Positions 51,012-61,100 of a DNA stretch of 64,000 bases are shown here, piece by piece. Both the position numbers and the translations under genes were made by a program. The DNA is from Gammaproteobacteria bacterium UBA7310 (lineage in GTDB: Bacteria; Pseudomonadota; Gammaproteobacteria; Pseudomonadales; Ketobacteraceae), in assembly GCA_002471665.1 (NCBI GenBank), contig DKQK01000040.1:186001-250000 (forward strand), given 5' to 3'. The first letter of the stretch is position 1. Each line of letters opens with the position of its first letter. Below the pieces are notes generated by a model that was not told where the DNA came from, made no database searches, and saw nothing but the letters and a program-made list of their open reading frames with translations.

Positions 51012-52187
51012 ATGCTGATCGATTTTTTCTTCGAACTGCACAATGGCAAAGTGCCGGTGAGCATACGGGAGTTTCTCGACTTGCTGGCGGCGCTGAAAAA
51101 GCGAACGGTGTACGCTGACATGGATCAGTTCTATTACCTGTCTCGCACCGTGCTGGTAAAGGATGAAAAGCACTTTGATAAGTTCGACCGGGCCTTTAAG
51201 AAATATTTTGACGGCCTGGAAGTCATGGATGACCTGTTTGAATCCATGATCCCGGATGAGTGGCTGCGCAAGGAAATAGAGAAGACCCTGAGTAAGGAAG
51301 AGTTTGAGAAACTCAAGCAAATGGGCGATCTCGACAAACTGATGGAAGAGTTCAAGAAGCGGCTGGAAGAACAGAAAAAGCGCCATCAGGGCGGTAATAA
51401 AATGATTGGCACCGGTGGCACCTCACCTTTTGGTGCCTACGGTCAGAATCCGGCGGGTTTTCGCATGGCCGGTCAGGGTAAGAACGGTAAGGCGGTTAAG
51501 GTCTGGGAAAAACGCCAATATCGTAATCTGGATGATTCCGTTGAATTGGGCGTTCGCAACATCAAGATGGCGTTGCGCCGGTTGCGTAAGTTCACCCGTC
51601 AGGGCATGCCCGATCAGCTGGATATCGACGACACCATCACATCCACCGCCCGTAATGCGGGTTACCTGGACATCAAAATGGTACCGGAGCGGCGTAACGG
51701 CGTTAAGGTTTTGCTGTTTTTTGATGTGGGGGGCTCAATGGACCCCTATGTGCGGACCTGTGAAGAACTGTTCTCCGCCTGTCGTGCTGAATTCAAGCAC
51801 ATGGATTTCTATTATTTCCATAATTTCATTTATGAAGGGGTGTGGCGGGACAATAACCGGCGTTGGACAGAGCGAACGGACACCTGGGATTTACTGCACA
51901 AATACAGCAGCGACTATCGAGTGATTTTTGTGGGTGACGCCACCATGTCGCCCTATGAGATCAGTTCAGTGGGTGGCAGTGTGGAGCATTGGAATGAAGA
52001 GTCCGGAGAAGCCTGGATGCGTCGCATTACTGATCATTTTGAAAAGGTGGTCTGGTTGAATCCGGAGCCGGAGAACACCTGGGAATATACCACCTCGGTT
52101 TCCTGGACCCAGAAACTGGTAGAAAACAAAATGTTTCCTTTAACGCTGAAGGGACTGGAAGAGAGCATGCGTTACCTGGCACGTTGA
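51012..52187 (+). CDS. VWA (CoxE-like) domain protein, partner of the MoxR ATPase
   Basis: 391 residues. An N-terminal helical region (MLIDFFFELHNGKVPVSIRE) and a Lys/Glu-rich helix (about 85-120) precede a C-terminal VWA domain (about 215-380). Its MIDAS motif reads DVGGSMD (about residue 239), with Gly in place of the first Ser, a common variant in this CoxE-like group. It starts 2 bases after the MoxR stop, so the pair is cotranscribed and likely forms a complex. Confidence 0.9.
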   Translation: MLIDFFFELHNGKVPVSIREFLDLLAALKKRTVYADMDQFYYLSRTVLVKDEKHFDKFDRAFKKYFDGLEVMDDLFESMIPDEWLRKEIEKTLSKEEFEKLKQMGDLDKLMEEFKKRLEEQKKRHQGGNKMIGTGGTSPFGAYGQNPAGFRMAGQGKNGKAVKVWEKRQYRNLDDSVELGVRNIKMALRRLRKFTRQGMPDQLDIDDTITSTARNAGYLDIKMVPERRNGVKVLLFFDVGGSMDPYVRTCEELFSACRAEFKHMDFYYFHNFIYEGVWRDNNRRWTERTDTWDLLHKYSSDYRVIFVGDATMSPYEISSVGGSVEHWNEESGEAWMRRITDHFEKVVWLNPEPENTWEYTTSVSWTQKLVENKMFPLTLKGLEESMRYLAR

Positions 52188-52213
52188 GGGCCTGTGGTTC
52201 GCATCAGTGGAAC

Positions 52214-52690
52214 TCAGTTGTAGAGTTCCACCTTGGGCAGGGTGACTGGTTTTGCGATCACTTTCTCGGAAGGCGCCACCACGGTGGATACGCCAAGAAA
52301 CACCGTCTCGCCGTGCTGGTTCTTGATCACATTATCGATCAGAACGATATTGCCACGGCGCTTTTTCTCCAGTAACTCCAGATGCGCAGTGAGCGTGTCA
52401 CCCGGTCGTACCGGCTTCTTGAAACGCATCTCCTGGCCAGCATAAATACTGCCCGGGCCGGGAAACTGAGTGGCTACCGCCGCACTGATGATGATGGCGC
52501 AAATGGCGCCGTGGGCTATACAACCACCGAATGGGGTCGTTTTTGCGTATTCCTCGTCCAGGTGAATTGGGTTGGTGTCCCCGGACAGGATGGCAAACAA
52601 TTTGATGTCCTCTTCTGAGACGGTCTTGGAAAAAGTGGCAGTCATACCCACTTCCAATTCATCAAACGGTGTGTTTTCCAGACTGGTCAT
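52214..52690 (-). CDS. MaoC-like (R)-specific enoyl-CoA hydratase
   Basis: 158 residues, hot-dog fold. ILSGDTNPIHLDEEYAK contains the hydratase motif D-x4-H, followed by FGGCIAHGAICAIIISAA and YAGQEMRFKKPVRPGDTLTA. Such enzymes make (R)-3-hydroxyacyl-CoA from enoyl-CoA, feeding polyhydroxyalkanoate synthesis or degradation (PhaJ-like). No PHA synthase is in the window. Upstream on the same strand is a hydrolase gene 105 bases away, so it may be the last gene of that group or separate. It converges on the VWA gene. Confidence 0.88.
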   Translation of the reverse strand: MTSLENTPFDELEVGMTATFSKTVSEEDIKLFAILSGDTNPIHLDEEYAKTTPFGGCIAHGAICAIIISAAVATQFPGPGSIYAGQEMRFKKPVRPGDTLTAHLELLEKKRRGNIVLIDNVIKNQHGETVFLGVSTVVAPSEKVIAKPVTLPKVELYN

Positions 52691-52795
52691 ATTCAGCTCT
52701 CCTTGAATCTGCAGTGATATTATCGATCTGCACCCAAGGTGGACAGCGAATAAATGTAACGGATTCTTAGAGATTGATCAGTAGTTGATCTGCCG

Positions 52796-53773
52796 TCAGG
52801 CCCGGGCGGACGCGGCTAACCTGGCTTTAGCCGGTTGCGGCAGGCGGGATTCCAGCCACCCCAGTAAATCGTCAATCACTTCGTCCCGGTTCAGCTCGTT
52901 GAAGATCTCATGCCGGCCGTCTGCATAGAGTTTCACGCTGACGTCCTGCTGACCTGACGAGCGCAGGTGGCTGGCCAGCTTGTTGATGCCGTGTCGAGTG
53001 GAATGGAAGGACAGAGGATCCCGTTCACCGGAAATGAGGTAGAAGGGCAGGTTGTTGGGAATACTGTTCAGATTTCTGATTTTGCTCAGCGTTTCCAGGC
53101 CGCTCAGGAAATCCTGCCACATCTGATTGGTGCACAGGAATCCACAGAGGGGGTCAGACAGGTACTTGTCCACTTCCGCTTCGTCACGGGTCAACCAGTC
53201 CGCTTCGGTGCGGGTGTCACCAAACTTTTTGTTGAAAGAGCCGAACGTCTGATAGTCGATCAGCGGGCTGCGACCTTTCGGGCCGCCACGCAGTTTTTCC
53301 AGTTTGATCAGCATACGGGGTGCCCGCAGTGCTCCCGGTGTGGAATATCCGGAGCCGGACAACACCACTGCATCCACGGTATCACCATGCTGTATGCAGT
53401 AACACTGGACAATGAACGATCCCATGCTGTGACCAAGCAGCACATGGGGCAGGCTGGGGTGTTGGGCGTGGAGGTACTCGTTGACCTTGCGCACGTCTGA
53501 CAGCACCAGTTTCCACCCGTTTCTGTCAGCGTAGTGGCCCACCAGGCCTCCTTGGGGAATCGAGTGGCCGTGACCCCGGTGATCGTGGGCGTAAACGATG
53601 TAGCCAGCGGCCACCAGGCGCTCGGCGATGGGCTCATAGCGGCGACAATGTTCCGCCATGCCGTGGTTGATGTGGATCACGGCACGGGGCTTGGCTTGCT
53701 TGGGATTGCTCCACTTTCTGACAAAGATTTTGTGTCCATCGATGCTGGTAAGAAAGTGCTTTTCAGCAAGCAT
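52796..53773 (-). CDS. Monoacylglycerol-lipase-like alpha/beta hydrolase
   Basis: 325 residues, no signal peptide. INHGMAEHCRRYEPIAERL, VYAHDHRGHGHS, nucleophile in LLGHSMGSFIVQ (Ser about 115), SGERDPLSF (Asp) and GRHEIFNE (His) match the monoacylglycerol lipase/lysophospholipase group (hydrolase_4). It follows the GlpD-like gene by 36 bases on the same strand; a lipase releasing glycerol or glycerophosphodiesters next to a GlpD-like dehydrogenase suggests joint action on acylglycerols. An AGAC-rich stretch precedes the ATG. Confidence 0.88.
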   Translation of the reverse strand: MLAEKHFLTSIDGHKIFVRKWSNPKQAKPRAVIHINHGMAEHCRRYEPIAERLVAAGYIVYAHDHRGHGHSIPQGGLVGHYADRNGWKLVLSDVRKVNEYLHAQHPSLPHVLLGHSMGSFIVQCYCIQHGDTVDAVVLSGSGYSTPGALRAPRMLIKLEKLRGGPKGRSPLIDYQTFGSFNKKFGDTRTEADWLTRDEAEVDKYLSDPLCGFLCTNQMWQDFLSGLETLSKIRNLNSIPNNLPFYLISGERDPLSFHSTRHGINKLASHLRSSGQQDVSVKLYADGRHEIFNELNRDEVIDDLLGWLESRLPQPAKARLAASARA

Positions 53774-53809
53774 GGTGGTCTCCCGGGTGTTGCGTGTGAT
53801 TGGTCAGTG

Positions 53810-55369
53810 TTACTGTATTTGACCTGATGATACTGGGTTGCACCACATTGTATACGCTTGGGTTGCGGATGGGGAGGGTAAATGTTCGCTGATCCACTTT
53901 TGCAGTTGTTCCTGGTCGTTGGGCTCCGCATACAGGCCCAACCGGGTGCGCCGCCACAAAATGTCATCAGCGCATCTAACCCATTCATGCTGCACTAAAA
54001 ATTCCGCCTCGCGCTGGTACAGCCCCGGTGTCAGTTGTGGCCCCAGATCGGCCAGACGCTTGCTGCCGGCCAGCAGCAAGCGGGCGCGGGCGCCGTAGGT
54101 GCGGCAGTAGTGATTCAGTAAGTGGCTGGGCAGCCAGGGAAATTGGCTGGCAATGCCCAGAATGAACTGGTCGAATGAAGTGGCATTCACATCGCCCCCC
54201 GGCAGGGGCGTTGCCGGGGCCGCGGCTGCCTGCAGCTGCACGTACTGTCCCAGCATTTCCGCCGCCTGCTGTGCCATGGCCCGATGGGTGGCAAAACTAC
54301 CCCCGAACACCGATATCAGAGGGGATTGGCCATCGGCACAGTTCAGATCCAGAGCATAGTCCTCCACACCGTCCGCCGTTGCCTGGCACGCATCACTGTA
54401 CAGGGGTTGTTGAATGATATAGCTGCGTAACACTGAATCAGCGGACAAAGGAGTTATAAGATGTTCGTTCAGTCGTCGCAGTAAATCGGAGATTTCGCTT
54501 TCCGTTGCGGCAGACGGGGCGGCCACTTTTTCCACGCCGGTTACTGTGGCCACCAGACAGAAATGATCGTGGTAGGGGCTGACACTGATTTGGCCGCAGT
54601 CTGATTCAAACAGATATCCCTGATCACCCTGATAGAATTTGGGGATAACCAGAAACAACTTGCGTTTCAGTTCCACCCAACAACGGCTCTCAGCTCCTTC
54701 AATTTTTTCCTGGGCTTCGGCTATCTGCGCACCGGTAGCATTAATCAGGCAACGGCTTGTGAGTGTCGTGATCTGGCCGTCAGGCCCCTGTAGCTCACTG
54801 TGCCACAGGCCATTGGTGCGCCGGGCATGAACCAAGGTTTGCTGCGTTCTGATGGATGCCTGGTGGCTGGCAGCGCTCAACAGGTTTTCAATCACCAGAC
54901 GGGCATCATCGACCATACTCTCTACCAGCACCCAGGCTGGGTGGGCGCCCGCCGCCAGTGGCGCCAGTTGGTGTGGGCTGGCGTGGCGTTTTGTCAGGGT
55001 CGGGCGCTTGCCACCCTGCAGCCAATGTTGAAATAACCACAGCCAGATTCGGCTAATGGGGGAATGGGCAACCTGTTGCGATGGCACCACGACGAAGGGG
55101 CGTTCACAATACAAATGTGGTGCCCTCTGCTGCAGCAACGCTTTCTCTTTGATGACCTTATTAAAATAGGGTAAGTTGTGTCTACGCAGAAAGTGCAGGG
55201 CTCCCGGCAAAATCTGGTCGGACTGTGAGGAACTGGCTCCCCCCACGTCGCCCCGGTCACACAGCAGCACCGCCAAACCCCGCTGCGCGCACTCCGCAGC
55301 GATGGCAGCGCCGCTGATTCCACCGCCGATGATCAGAACATCACACGATTTGCCCTGCGTGTTTGCCAT
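53810..55369 (-). CDS. GlpD-like FAD-dependent oxidoreductase with altered active site
   Basis: 519 residues, the usual GlpD length. FAD loop VLIIGGGISGAAIAAECAQRG (part, residues 12-30), the C-terminal domain with FLVQHEWVRCADDILWRRTRLGL-type sequence (part), and FGGSFATHRAMAQ align with glycerol-3-phosphate dehydrogenase. Positions corresponding to E. coli GlpD (numbering recalled) His50, Arg54, Tyr55, Arg317, Arg332 and Lys354 are Pro55, His59, Phe60, Gln321, Glu336 and Ser358 here, so glycerol-3-phosphate is unlikely to be the substrate. AGGTGG precedes the ATG. Operon with the downstream lipase is likely. Confidence 0.75.
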   Translation of the reverse strand: MANTQGKSCDVLIIGGGISGAAIAAECAQRGLAVLLCDRGDVGGASSSQSDQILPGALHFLRRHNLPYFNKVIKEKALLQQRAPHLYCERPFVVVPSQQVAHSPISRIWLWLFQHWLQGGKRPTLTKRHASPHQLAPLAAGAHPAWVLVESMVDDARLVIENLLSAASHQASIRTQQTLVHARRTNGLWHSELQGPDGQITTLTSRCLINATGAQIAEAQEKIEGAESRCWVELKRKLFLVIPKFYQGDQGYLFESDCGQISVSPYHDHFCLVATVTGVEKVAAPSAATESEISDLLRRLNEHLITPLSADSVLRSYIIQQPLYSDACQATADGVEDYALDLNCADGQSPLISVFGGSFATHRAMAQQAAEMLGQYVQLQAAAAPATPLPGGDVNATSFDQFILGIASQFPWLPSHLLNHYCRTYGARARLLLAGSKRLADLGPQLTPGLYQREAEFLVQHEWVRCADDILWRRTRLGLYAEPNDQEQLQKWISEHLPSPSATQAYTMWCNPVSSGQIQ

Positions 55370-55387
55370 GAAACCACCTGATTTAGG

Positions 55388-55403
55388 GTTATATGTTTAT
55401 AAC
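55388..55403. promoter_or_regulatory. Palindrome between the GlpD-like and DUF547 genes
   Basis: GTTATA (55388-55393), four bases, TATAAC (55398-55403), a perfect 6-base inverted repeat in the 48-base gap between divergent genes. It could be an operator or contain back-to-back -10 boxes. Confidence 0.4.
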
Positions 55404-55417
55404 TATGGAACACACAG

Positions 55418-56263
55418 ATGCACTGTCAACCCAAGGCCACGTTTAACTGCCTAGCTAAATTAATCATCGTAATGCTGTTTGCCATGTTGTATTTGCAGAA
55501 CAGTCATGCGGCCCCTGCTGCAGAACTGTGGCCAAAGTGGAACCGCAGCAACCAATCCAGTGTTGCGGTCATTGATCATTCCCCCTGGACAACCTTGCTC
55601 AAACGGTATCTGCAAACCTTAGGTTCCCCTGTGGTAACCCGCTTCGACTATGCCGCCGTAACCGGGCAAGACAAATCCCGCCTTGATGGCTATGTAGAGC
55701 AATTGCAACAGATCCCTGTCCTGCAGTTCAACAAGGCCGAACAATTGGCCTATTGGATTAATCTTTACAATGCAGTCACGGTGAAGCTGATATTGGATCA
55801 CTATCCGGTGGAGAGTATTCGCGATATCAAGTTCGGTTTTTTCTCTTTTGGCCCCTGGAATGAAAAGCTGGTGGAGGTGGCCGGTGAACCCCTGAGTCTG
55901 AACGATATTGAACACAGGATTTTACGTCCGATCTGGCAGGATAATCGAATTCATTATGCGGTGAACTGCGCCAGTGTCGGCTGTCCGAATCTGGCAGCGG
56001 AAGCTTATAGCGCCGGCAATACGGAGGCGCTCTTGCACCAAGGGGCAAAAGATTATGTTAATCATCCACGCGGGGTCAGCTTCGACGATGGTGACCTGGT
56101 GTTGTCTTCCATCTACGATTGGTACCAAACTGATTTTGGCAATAGTGAAGCGGGTGTTGTCAGGCATCTGCTGCAGTACGCTGATCCGGAATTGGCTGCT
56201 CGACTATCCGGTCATGCTGGTGATGTCCATTACCGGTACGACTGGGCCCTGAATTCACCGTAA
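55418..56263 (+). CDS. DUF547 family secreted protein
   Basis: 281 residues. An N-terminal hydrophobic stretch LIIVMLFAMLYLQNSHA|APA looks like a signal peptide after a short Cys-containing lead. The DUF547 domain (about 60-260) shows QLAYWINLYNAVTVKLIL, a HYAVNCASVGCPNL motif with conserved Cys, and YDWYQTDFGN. The fold may be related to transglutaminase-like enzymes, but no activity is known for it. It is divergent from the GlpD-like gene and followed by fadD after 129 bases with its own promoter region. Confidence 0.85.
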   Translation: MHCQPKATFNCLAKLIIVMLFAMLYLQNSHAAPAAELWPKWNRSNQSSVAVIDHSPWTTLLKRYLQTLGSPVVTRFDYAAVTGQDKSRLDGYVEQLQQIPVLQFNKAEQLAYWINLYNAVTVKLILDHYPVESIRDIKFGFFSFGPWNEKLVEVAGEPLSLNDIEHRILRPIWQDNRIHYAVNCASVGCPNLAAEAYSAGNTEALLHQGAKDYVNHPRGVSFDDGDLVLSSIYDWYQTDFGNSEAGVVRHLLQYADPELAARLSGHAGDVHYRYDWALNSP

Positions 56264-56392
56264 ATTGTGGCAAAGATCGGGTGATTTTCTGGCCCATTTT
56301 CGCCAAAACTGATAATCTTTCGCGCGCTTCGCATGGACATAACTATCCCAAAGTAAGTCACTAAACCTCAGTGAGAGTCGGGGAATAACAAA

Positions 56393-58057
56393 ATGGTAGA
56401 GAAGATCTGGTCGGACAAATATCCTGAAGGCGTCACGTCGGACATCCAGTACGGTGACTATGAATCCGTATTGGATGTGTTTGAAAATGCGTGCAAGAAG
56501 TTTGCAGACCGCCCTGCATTTCATAACATGGGTGTATCCATCACCTACGGCGAGCTGGATAAACTGAGCGCAGATTTCGCTGCGTATCTGCAGCATCACA
56601 CCACGCTGGTAAAAGGCGACCGCATAGCGGTGCAGATGCCGAATCTGATCCAATACCCTATTGTAATATTCGGAGCATTGCGCGCCGGTATGGTGGTGGT
56701 GAACACCAACCCCATGTACACCACCCGGGAGATGGAGCATCAGTTCAATGATGCCGGATGCAAGGCTCTGGTGGCATTGGCAAACTTTGGTGATTCGGTG
56801 GCTGACGTGTTGCCCAAGACCGGGATCAAACATGTCATCATTACCCAGGTGGCGGACATGCAGCCCCCCCTGAAACGAGTACTGATGAATTTTGTTATTA
56901 AGCATATCAAGAAGATGGTGCCCGACTTCACCATCAAAGGCGCGGTGCCGTTTACCAAAGCCATGGCGAAGGGTGCTGCTGCCACCTTTAGCCAGACTGC
57001 ACAACCTGCTGGTGAAGACATCGCAGTGTTGCAATACACCGGCGGTACCACCGGTGTTGCCAAGGGTGCCATGCTGACCCATAAAAACCTGGTATCCAAC
57101 ATGCTGCAGATGGACTTTATTCTGAGAACGTTGCGGCCGGGCCAGGAAGTGGCTATTACGCCACTGCCGCTTTACCATATTTTTTCGTTTACTGTAAATT
57201 GCCTGGGCATGATGTCCCATGGTGCGATGAACGTTCTGATTACCAACCCGCGTGATATTCCCGCTTTTGTTAAAGAGCTGGGCAATCATCGATTCTCCTG
57301 TTTTACCGGCCTGAACACGTTGTTTGTGGCGTTGATGAATCATCCTGAATTCAAGACGCTGGATTTCAGCTCCCTGAAAATGACCATTGCCGGTGGTATG
57401 GCGTTGCAGAAATCCGTTGCCGATCAATGGGAGTCCGTTACCGGCAACCGTATTGCGGAAGGTTTTGGTATGACAGAAACCTCGCCTGTTGTGTGTGTGA
57501 ATCCCCCTCACGCCATTCAGGTGGGCACTATCGGTATTCCGGTACCGGGAACTGATGTCAAAATTGTTGATGAAGACGAGAACGAACTGGCGATTGGCGA
57601 AAGCGGTGAGCTGTGCGTTCGGGGCCCCCAGGTGATGAAAGGCTACTGGCAGCGTGAGGAAGCCACCAGAGAAACCATGACCAAAGACGGTGAATGGCTG
57701 AAAACCGGTGATGTTGCGTTGATCCAGGAAGATGGGTTCCTGCGCATAGTGGATCGTAAAAAAGATATGATTCTGGTTTCCGGATTTAATGTTTATCCCA
57801 ATGAAGTGGAAGATGTGGCCTGCACGCACCCGGGTATAGTGGAGTGTGCTGCTGTCGGTGTGCCGGATGACAAAAGCGGCGAGGCAGTTAAGTTGTTCGT
57901 GGTGAAATCCGATGACAGCCTGACCGCCGAACAAGTAATAGCGCACTGTAAAGAAAACCTGACGGGCTACAAGGTTCCCCGTTTGGTGGAATTCCGTGCT
58001 GACCTGCCCAAAACCAATGTGGGTAAGATTCTGCGTCGTGAATTGCGGGGGCAGTAA
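56393..58057 (+). CDS. fadD: Long-chain acyl-CoA synthetase
   Basis: 554 residues. FadD activates fatty acids to acyl-CoA through an acyl-AMP at the inner membrane. ATP/AMP motif YTGGTTGVAKGAMLTHKN (about 212-229), fatty-acyl signature around NGEWLKTGDVALIQEDGFLRIVDRKKDMI (read as DGEWLKTGD..., about 435-463) and the C-terminal Lys in KTNVGKILRREL (about 545) are present. TATTCC and GATAAT (56311-56316) upstream may be the promoter. Directly downstream is a weak terminator, then hrpA. Confidence 0.95.
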   Translation: MVEKIWSDKYPEGVTSDIQYGDYESVLDVFENACKKFADRPAFHNMGVSITYGELDKLSADFAAYLQHHTTLVKGDRIAVQMPNLIQYPIVIFGALRAGMVVVNTNPMYTTREMEHQFNDAGCKALVALANFGDSVADVLPKTGIKHVIITQVADMQPPLKRVLMNFVIKHIKKMVPDFTIKGAVPFTKAMAKGAAATFSQTAQPAGEDIAVLQYTGGTTGVAKGAMLTHKNLVSNMLQMDFILRTLRPGQEVAITPLPLYHIFSFTVNCLGMMSHGAMNVLITNPRDIPAFVKELGNHRFSCFTGLNTLFVALMNHPEFKTLDFSSLKMTIAGGMALQKSVADQWESVTGNRIAEGFGMTETSPVVCVNPPHAIQVGTIGIPVPGTDVKIVDEDENELAIGESGELCVRGPQVMKGYWQREEATRETMTKDGEWLKTGDVALIQEDGFLRIVDRKKDMILVSGFNVYPNEVEDVACTHPGIVECAAVGVPDDKSGEAVKLFVVKSDDSLTAEQVIAHCKENLTGYKVPRLVEFRADLPKTNVGKILRRELRGQ

Positions 58058-58077
58058 GCTGCTGGTTGCGTAAAGCC

Positions 58078-58108
58078 GCAGGCCGACTTCTCTGGCGGCC
58101 TGCATTTT
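58078..58108 (+). terminator. Probable terminator of fadD
   Basis: GCAGGCCG (58078-58085) and CGGCCTGC (58096-58103) form a perfect 8-bp stem around a 10-base loop, followed by ATTTT. A short T-run makes it a moderate terminator. Confidence 0.6.
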
Positions 58109-58157
58109 CCAGTCTATCTCCGGTACAATGCAGCGCCATAACACATGAGGTTTTGGC

Positions 58158-61100
58158 GTGATTTCCGACACACTTCCCGTTCTACGTAAACAGATTGCCG
58201 GTTGCCTGAGCAAGGATCGATTTCGCTTCAGCCGTTCATTGCAGAGCATCGAGCGGCGCCTGGCCCATAATAAACCGGTTGATCGGGATCTGGCACGGCT
58301 TGTGTCAGCGTTAGAGCAGTCACAGGCTATGGTTCAAGCGCGCAGGCTCAGCCTTCCGCAATGGGAATACCCGGATACATTGCCGGTGGCATCCAGGGTC
58401 AATGACATTGTCGATGCAATCCGGCACAACCAGGTGGTGATTATCGCCGGCGAAACCGGCTCCGGAAAAACCACCCAGATTCCTAAGATGTGTTTGCAGG
58501 CAGGGCTGGGATTAACCGGCTATATCGGTCACACACAGCCGCGCCGGCTGGCAGCACGCACGGTTGCTCAGCGTATTGCCGAGGAACTGAATACTCAGGT
58601 TGGTGATAAAGTGGGTTACAAAATCCGCTTTCAGGATCAGGTGTCGGAGACCAGCCACATCAAGCTCATGACCGATGGTATGTTGCTGGCGGAAGTGGCC
58701 CAGGATCGCTTCCTTAATCATTATGATGCCATCATCATCGATGAAGCCCATGAGCGCACCTTGAATATAGATTTCCTGCTGGGCTTTCTCAAGCAGCTGT
58801 TACCAAGCCGCCCTGATCTCAAAGTAATTATCACCTCCGCCACCATCGATCATTGGCGATTTTCCCGCTATTTTCAGGATGCACCGGTCATTGAAGTATC
58901 CGGCCGCACCTACCCGGTGGAAGTTCGCTATCGTCCGCTGGGTGACGATAGCGGGGGCGATGAAACCGCCGTCTCCGACGAGGAGAGTGCAATAGAAAAC
59001 GGTATATTGCATGTGCTGGAAGAGATCCACTCACTGGAGAGATCGCATGCCAATCCTTCCCGGCCGCAGGATGTACTGGTGTTTCTGGCTGGTGAGCGCG
59101 ATATTCGACAGGTGGCAGAGCGCCTGCGCCGACAAGGGCCTGCCCACACTGAAATATTGCCGCTGTATTCCCGTTTGAGTAATGCTGAGCAAAACCGGGT
59201 TTTTCAGCCTCACCACGGCCGGCGAGTGGTGTTGTCCACCAACGTGGCAGAGACCTCGATTACCGTACCCAACATAGGTTATGTCATTGATACCGGCGTA
59301 GCCCGCATCAGTCGGTACAGTTATCGCACCAAAGTACAGCGGTTACCCATCGAACCGGTATCCCGGGCCAGTGCCAATCAACGGGCCGGGCGTTGTGGAC
59401 GGGTTGCCGAGGGAATTTGCTTTCGGTTGTATTCAGAAGATGACTTCCTGAATAGACCGGAATACACAGAGCCTGAGATACTGCGTACCAACCTGGCTTC
59501 AGTGATACTGCAGATGCAGGGATTAAAGCTGGGCGAAGTATCCCGTTTCCCCTTTGTTGATCCGCCTGATCAGCGGTTGGTGAACGATGGTTACCGGTTG
59601 TTGGAAGAACTTGGCGCGGTCGATCGAAAACGGACGATTACCGCCCTGGGTTATGACCTGCTCAAGTTTCCGGTTGATCCCCGAATTGCTAGGATGCTGG
59701 TGGCCGCTCAGGAGCACGGTTGCCTGCAGGAAATGGTGATTATTGCCAGTGGTTTAAGTGTGCAGGAACCCTGGCAACGGCCCCATGACCGTCAAGGTGC
59801 GGCAGATGAAGCCCTGAAACGCTTTCAGCATCAAGAGTCCGATTTTCTTACTTTTGTGAACCTCTGGCACCAATGCGGGCAGCAAAAATCAGACCTGACC
59901 AATAATCGCTACCGACGCTGGTTGGTGGACAACTTTTTGAGTTACCTGCGCATACGGGAATGGCAGGATGTGTACCGGCAGTTGAAACAGGTGGTGCATC
60001 AATTGGGTTGGCGGGAGAATACCGAACCTGCACGTTATGAAGAAGTTCACTGTGCGATCTTAAGTGGTTTGTTGAGTCATGTGGCTGTCAGGGATGATAA
60101 AAAAGGGTACCTGGCAGCCCGCAACCGTAGCTTGTCTGTTTTCCCGGGTTCGGCGCTGAACCCGAAGAAACCAAAGTGGATAGTGGCAGCGGGGATCGTG
60201 GAAACTCATAAGGTCTTTGGCCGTACAGTGGCACGCATTGAGCCAGAATGGGTGGAACAGGTGGGCAAAGCGCAGCTTAAAAAAACCTACTTTGAACCGC
60301 ATTGGGAGAAAAAGCCGGCGTGCACCATTGCCTACGAGCAAACCAGCCTGTTTGGTCTGATCATCAATCCGCGCAAACGAGTCAATTACAGCAATATTGA
60401 CCCGGGTCGTTGTCGTGAATTATTTATTCAGCATGCATTGGTAATGCATGAATATGATACCCGAGCCCCTTTCTTTCAGCACAACCAGCAGTTAATCGCA
60501 GAGCTGGAATATCTGGAACAAAAATCCCGGCGCCGGGACATTCTCATCGATGACCTGACACTGTATAGCTTGTTTGACGCGATTATTCCCCAACAGGTAG
60601 TGAATGGTCAAAGCTTTGAGAGCTGGCGTAAAAAAGCGGAGCGTGATGATCCTGAGATTCTGTTTTTACAACGACAGCAATTGATCAGCACCGATACCGA
60701 CACTATCGATATGGCGGCGTATCCCGATCAGGTGAAAGTGGATGGTGGGCGGATTAACATTGATTATCAATTCGAACCGGGCAAGCATCAGGATGGCCTG
60801 AATATTGTTGTGCCTGTTACGTTGATTAATCAGGTAGATGAAGAAAAGCTGGAATGGTTGGTGCCGGGGCTGGAACGGGAGAAGTGTATCGCATTAATCA
60901 AAAGTCTGCCTAAGGCGCTGCGCAAGAACTTTGTACCTGCCCCGGATTTCGCGGATGCATTTTTGACTACAGGCCCCAACCGGCATCGCTCTTTGAAATT
61001 ACAATTGGCGCAATATCTGCGTGATAAAAAGCGGGTGGATGTAACCGAGCAAAGTTTTGATGAAGCAGCATTGCCGTTGCACTTGCTGGCCAATCTGAAA

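Noticed and set aside
56255..58249. A 664-codon open frame on the minus strand opposite fadD
   Set aside because: It lies fully antisense to a clearly conserved enzyme; its His/Gln-rich product has no recognisable domain, and the frame is open because of codon bias in fadD.
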